From: Lachnospiraceae bacterium
Lineage (GTDB): Bacteria; Bacillota; Clostridia; Lachnospirales; Lachnospiraceae
NCBI GenBank assembly: GCA_902362715.1
Contig: CABIXN010000005.1
Location: 68,079-132,078, forward strand
Direction of reading: 5' to 3'
DNA: 64,000 nt
Shown here piece by piece: positions 62,300 through 64,000 of this stretch. The notes beneath the pieces are model-generated. The model had not been told where the DNA came from, did not search any database, and was given only the letters and a program-made list of their open reading frames with translations. The translations under genes were made by a program, and so were the position numbers. Positions within the stretch are counted from its first letter, which is position 1. Each line of letters opens with the position of its first letter.

Positions 62300-62779
62300 C
62301 TATTTCAAATCAAAAAGAGAATTTTCATAGTCCTTTACATAGTATCGTATATTTTTACGCCCCTTTTGAATAATGGTATGTCCCTCTGCTTCTAATTTTT
62401 CTTTCTGTGCTTCAATACCATTTGGATATTTAGCATTTAATTCTCCGTTTGCTTTTAATGTTCTCCAATAGGGTGTTTCATCTTCGGAACGCTGATAACT
62501 CGCCCACGCTACAATAGAAACAAATATACCCGCTGTAATCGGCTCTGTAAAATCTGCACCACTCAATTTTGCAAAGTGTTCTCGTATTTTTCCAACCGTA
62601 ATCACTTTACCATACGGAACTTTTTTCATTACTTTGTCATAGTCAATCGGGGGAGCAAAATACATTTTGTTTCCACCATATTTCTCAATACTTTTCTGGT
62701 CTATGATAATTTGAAATTTTGGCATATCCTTACTATCATGCAACATAGCATTAAAATCTTTTTTATCTTCATTTGCCAT
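62300..62779 (-). CDS. Alkyltransferase-like (MGMT-family) protein without the active-site cysteine
   Basis: The 159-residue protein has the DNA-binding domain of O6-alkylguanine-DNA alkyltransferases: VPYGKVITVGKIREHFAK, the VAWASYQ helix, and TPYWRTLKANGELNAKYPNG where the active enzymes have PCHRV. The Cys is Tyr and the His is Trp here, and the protein contains no Cys at all. Alkyltransferase-like proteins bind alkylated guanine and flag it for other repair. ATG 62779 has AGGAGGTGGCACAA upstream, inside the stop of the leader peptide. Confidence 0.8.
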   Translation of the reverse strand: MANEDKKDFNAMLHDSKDMPKFQIIIDQKSIEKYGGNKMYFAPPIDYDKVMKKVPYGKVITVGKIREHFAKLSGADFTEPITAGIFVSIVAWASYQRSEDETPYWRTLKANGELNAKYPNGIEAQKEKLEAEGHTIIQKGRKNIRYYVKDYENSLFDLK

Positions 62780-62791
62780 TTGTGCCACCTC

Positions 62792-62878
62792 CTACTTTAA
62801 GGATAGTCTGTTTCTTATTTCCATGCAATGAGGCTGTTTGAAAATTATTAACACTTTCAAATTTGTCGCTTTCTTCAT
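62792..62878 (-). CDS. Candidate leader peptide upstream of the alkyltransferase-like gene (28 residues)
   Basis: A 28-residue frame begins MKKATNLKV and ends IRNRLSLK. The ATG is seven bases after the -10 box, so the message would be leaderless. Its stop TAG overlaps the AGGAGG of the next gene, which would couple the two translations. It shares its start with the frame at 62035-62115. A longer open frame upstream is not transcribed from this promoter. Confidence 0.5.
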   Translation of the reverse strand: MKKATNLKVLIIFKQPHCMEIRNRLSLK

Positions 62879-62884
62879 ATCCAT

Positions 62885-62913
62885 ATTATAACAGTTCCAT
62901 ATATCCGCCACAA
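62885..62913 (-). promoter_or_regulatory. Promoter of the alkyltransferase-like module
   Basis: TTGTGG (62908-62913) and TATAAT (62885-62890) are 17 bases apart. The following 20 bases match those after the dfrF promoter almost exactly. Confidence 0.8.
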
Positions 62914-62997
62914 TAAAAATCAGCATACCCTTAGCATTTATGGAACAAAAATGCACACTTTTTCTTTCTTCCTCTTGATTACCCCACAACAGAAAAG

Positions 62998-63060
62998 AAA
63001 AAGCCCTGTCAAGAGCCTTGCCACCATTGGTGGTGCTTTGCACTCTTTACTGGGCTTTTT
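62998..63060. terminator. Long hairpin terminator after the XRE gene
   Basis: AAAAAGCCC and GGGCTTTTT form the outer stem, and GCCACC/GGTGGT the inner one. It can end the XRE transcript on the minus strand; T5 occurs on both strands. Confidence 0.75.
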
Positions 63061-63089
63061 GTTTGCTGTATCTTCCATGCAAGAGGAAA

Positions 63090-63761
63090 TTAAAGACCTC
63101 TGTTCCATTTCGCCTTTAGATAATCTTCATAGTCTGCTTCATTGAAGTCTACTTGTGGAGAAGTGTCGGGAATGTTGTTTCTGTTGTCTATATCCGCAAG
63201 CTGACGAAATATCCAATCATCATAAGGGTCATGGTATTTATACTCTTTGGGCTGTTCTCTGTATCGGTCTAACCCTCGCATTTCCTTATGTACTTTTATC
63301 ATGCGTTCCAGTTTTTGACGCTGTATCAACTGCTTGATTTCCATAAGTTCTTCCAACTCCGTAACCTCATTGGTAATGTAGTTATGGATATACTGTATGA
63401 GTTTATATGCCTTGTAAAATGTGCATTCTTTTTCATCATCGAAAAATTCATTTTCAGACAGGTAATCTAAGGAAACATTGAAGTCTTGTTCCCGTTTGAT
63501 AATATCCATGATATAGGGCTCGGTGTGGTCAATATACTTCCATTCTCCCGACAATAATTCATTGGGTGTTACTCCCAGCACGTCCATTATCTTTTCCAGC
63601 GTATCAAAGGTAGGATAATTCACGCCACGTTCAATCTTGGAAAGGCTCTGCATATTGATACCGATTTTGTCCGCAAGTTCCTGTTGTTTCATTCCTCTAT
63701 GCTTTCTTATGGTCTGTATGTTCTCTCCTAAGAAACTGATTTTCTTTTCGTAATGCTCCAT
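63090..63761 (-). CDS. XRE-family transcriptional regulator
   Basis: The 223-residue protein has an N-terminal helix-turn-helix (residues about 11-66: GENIQTIRKHRGMKQQELADKI, MQSLSKIERGVNYPTFDTLEKI). A charged C-terminal region of 150 residues with no recognised domain follows. Such regulators are common at the edge of conjugative elements. The start at 63761 has a weak site (AAAGGAG) 15 bases upstream and a good promoter. Its targets are probably to the right, outside the window. Confidence 0.82.
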   Translation of the reverse strand: MEHYEKKISFLGENIQTIRKHRGMKQQELADKIGINMQSLSKIERGVNYPTFDTLEKIMDVLGVTPNELLSGEWKYIDHTEPYIMDIIKREQDFNVSLDYLSENEFFDDEKECTFYKAYKLIQYIHNYITNEVTELEELMEIKQLIQRQKLERMIKVHKEMRGLDRYREQPKEYKYHDPYDDWIFRQLADIDNRNNIPDTSPQVDFNEADYEDYLKAKWNRGL

Positions 63762-64000
63762 GACTTAGTATAAACACTCCTTTCATTGCTTTTCTTGGTA
63801 TTTATAAGCATATCATACTTAATATATATCTAAAAGTCAACAAAAACTTCTTGACAAGTAATTCTAATGGCGTTATTATCGTATCAGATAGAGTGATTAA
63901 GCACGCTAGGGTCAATCACACGCTTGAGTAAGCATAGAAAAGATGTATTTTCATTTTGATAGCATGAATAAGCATAGACTATCAGACCGAAAATAAGGTT
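63762..64000 (-). promoter_or_regulatory. XRE promoter and upstream repeats
   Basis: TTGACT (63835-63840) and TATGAT (63812-63817) are 17 bases apart on the minus strand. Further right, TAAGCATAGA occurs twice (about 63931 and 63969), with GATTAAGCACGC-like variants, so an operator or the edge of a divergent promoter may lie here. No gene was seen in the last 240 bases. Confidence 0.6.

Larger units (their letters stand above)
62780..63089. other. Upstream region of the alkyltransferase-like module
   Basis: It contains the leader peptide frame (62792-62878), its promoter (62885-62913), and the long hairpin at 62998-63060. Nothing else is recognised. Confidence 0.7.

Noticed and set aside
62879..63043. 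Longer frame (83 codons) containing the second leader peptide
   Set aside because: It begins upstream of the mapped-by-eye promoter and crosses the terminator hairpin region.
1..64000. CRISPR arrays, rRNA genes, complete transposases
   Set aside because: None were seen on either strand; the only repeats are the short elements listed.

Overview
The window is chromosomal DNA from a low-to-mid GC Firmicute. It most resembles a gut Lachnospiraceae (Clostridia), although the sequence alone cannot fix the genus. The evidence is the dgt-dnaG-rpoD-trmK order, a class B sortase, AGGAGG-type ribosome binding sites, anaerobic cobamide synthesis genes, a Gram-positive Flp/Tad pilus locus, and small families such as DUF1002, DUF1700, DUF4097 and a DUF6465-like protein. 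No rRNA, CRISPR array or complete insertion sequence was seen.

Layout. 1-6.8 kb: a macromolecular-synthesis cluster on the minus strand (dgt, dnaG, rpoD, trmK, a nucleoside kinase cut by the window edge) preceded by a short Ser/Thr kinase. 7.1-7.3 kb: two tRNA-Leu genes. 7.4-12.5 kb: sortase B, a small membrane exporter, ribokinase, a Nudix hydrolase, a phosphodiesterase and dinB, with two copies of a terminator-bearing palindromic repeat. 13.2-14.9 kb: the repair pair nfo-xth. 14.9-18.6 kb: glpK, a HEAT/THUMP methyltransferase and a membrane-anchored amidase. 18.7-27.4 kb: a compact Flp/Tad pilus operon that ends in a 1069-residue beta-helical surface protein. 27.8-33.4 kb: hemL-hemB joined to lower-ligand cobamide genes (cobO, two cobU-like genes, cobS, cobT). 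33.4-33.8 kb: a gene-free stretch holding a possible small RNA. 33.9-40.8 kb: two LysR regulators around a class II aldolase, a subtilase, and a run of small hydrolases with mogA. 41.0-43.4 kb: a CsoR-controlled P-type ATPase. 43.4-47.0 kb: a redox group (SDR, flavodoxin, a tandem ferredoxin-fold protein of unknown function, an iron-sulfur-type flavoprotein). 47.3-50.6 kb: a PadR-controlled envelope operon. 50.7-60.4 kb: a Cys-rich small protein, then housekeeping genes (nadE, hslO, recJ, truA, an exported foldase).

From about 60.5 kb to the end the DNA becomes visibly more AT-rich and looks like the edge of a mobile island. It opens with what may be the last codons of a tyrosine integrase. 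It then carries a trimethoprim-resistance-type dihydrofolate reductase (dfrF-like) with TfoX-like and SRPBCC genes, a cysteine-free alkyltransferase-like protein, and an XRE regulator. Two gene modules there share nearly identical promoter/leader and terminator sequences, and each leader encodes a short peptide whose ATG falls at the predicted transcription start.

How the parts work together. The clearest multi-gene machines are the pilus operon (prepilin peptidase-like protein, motor ATPase, two membrane platform proteins, pilin, pseudopilins, CpaB-like protein, beta-helix adhesin), the cobamide assembly operon, the copper/metal export pair with three matching operator boxes, and the PadR-DUF1700-DUF4097-PspC-CapA envelope operon with a palindromic operator on its promoter. 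Functional statements rest on motif reading and family knowledge; no database search was possible.
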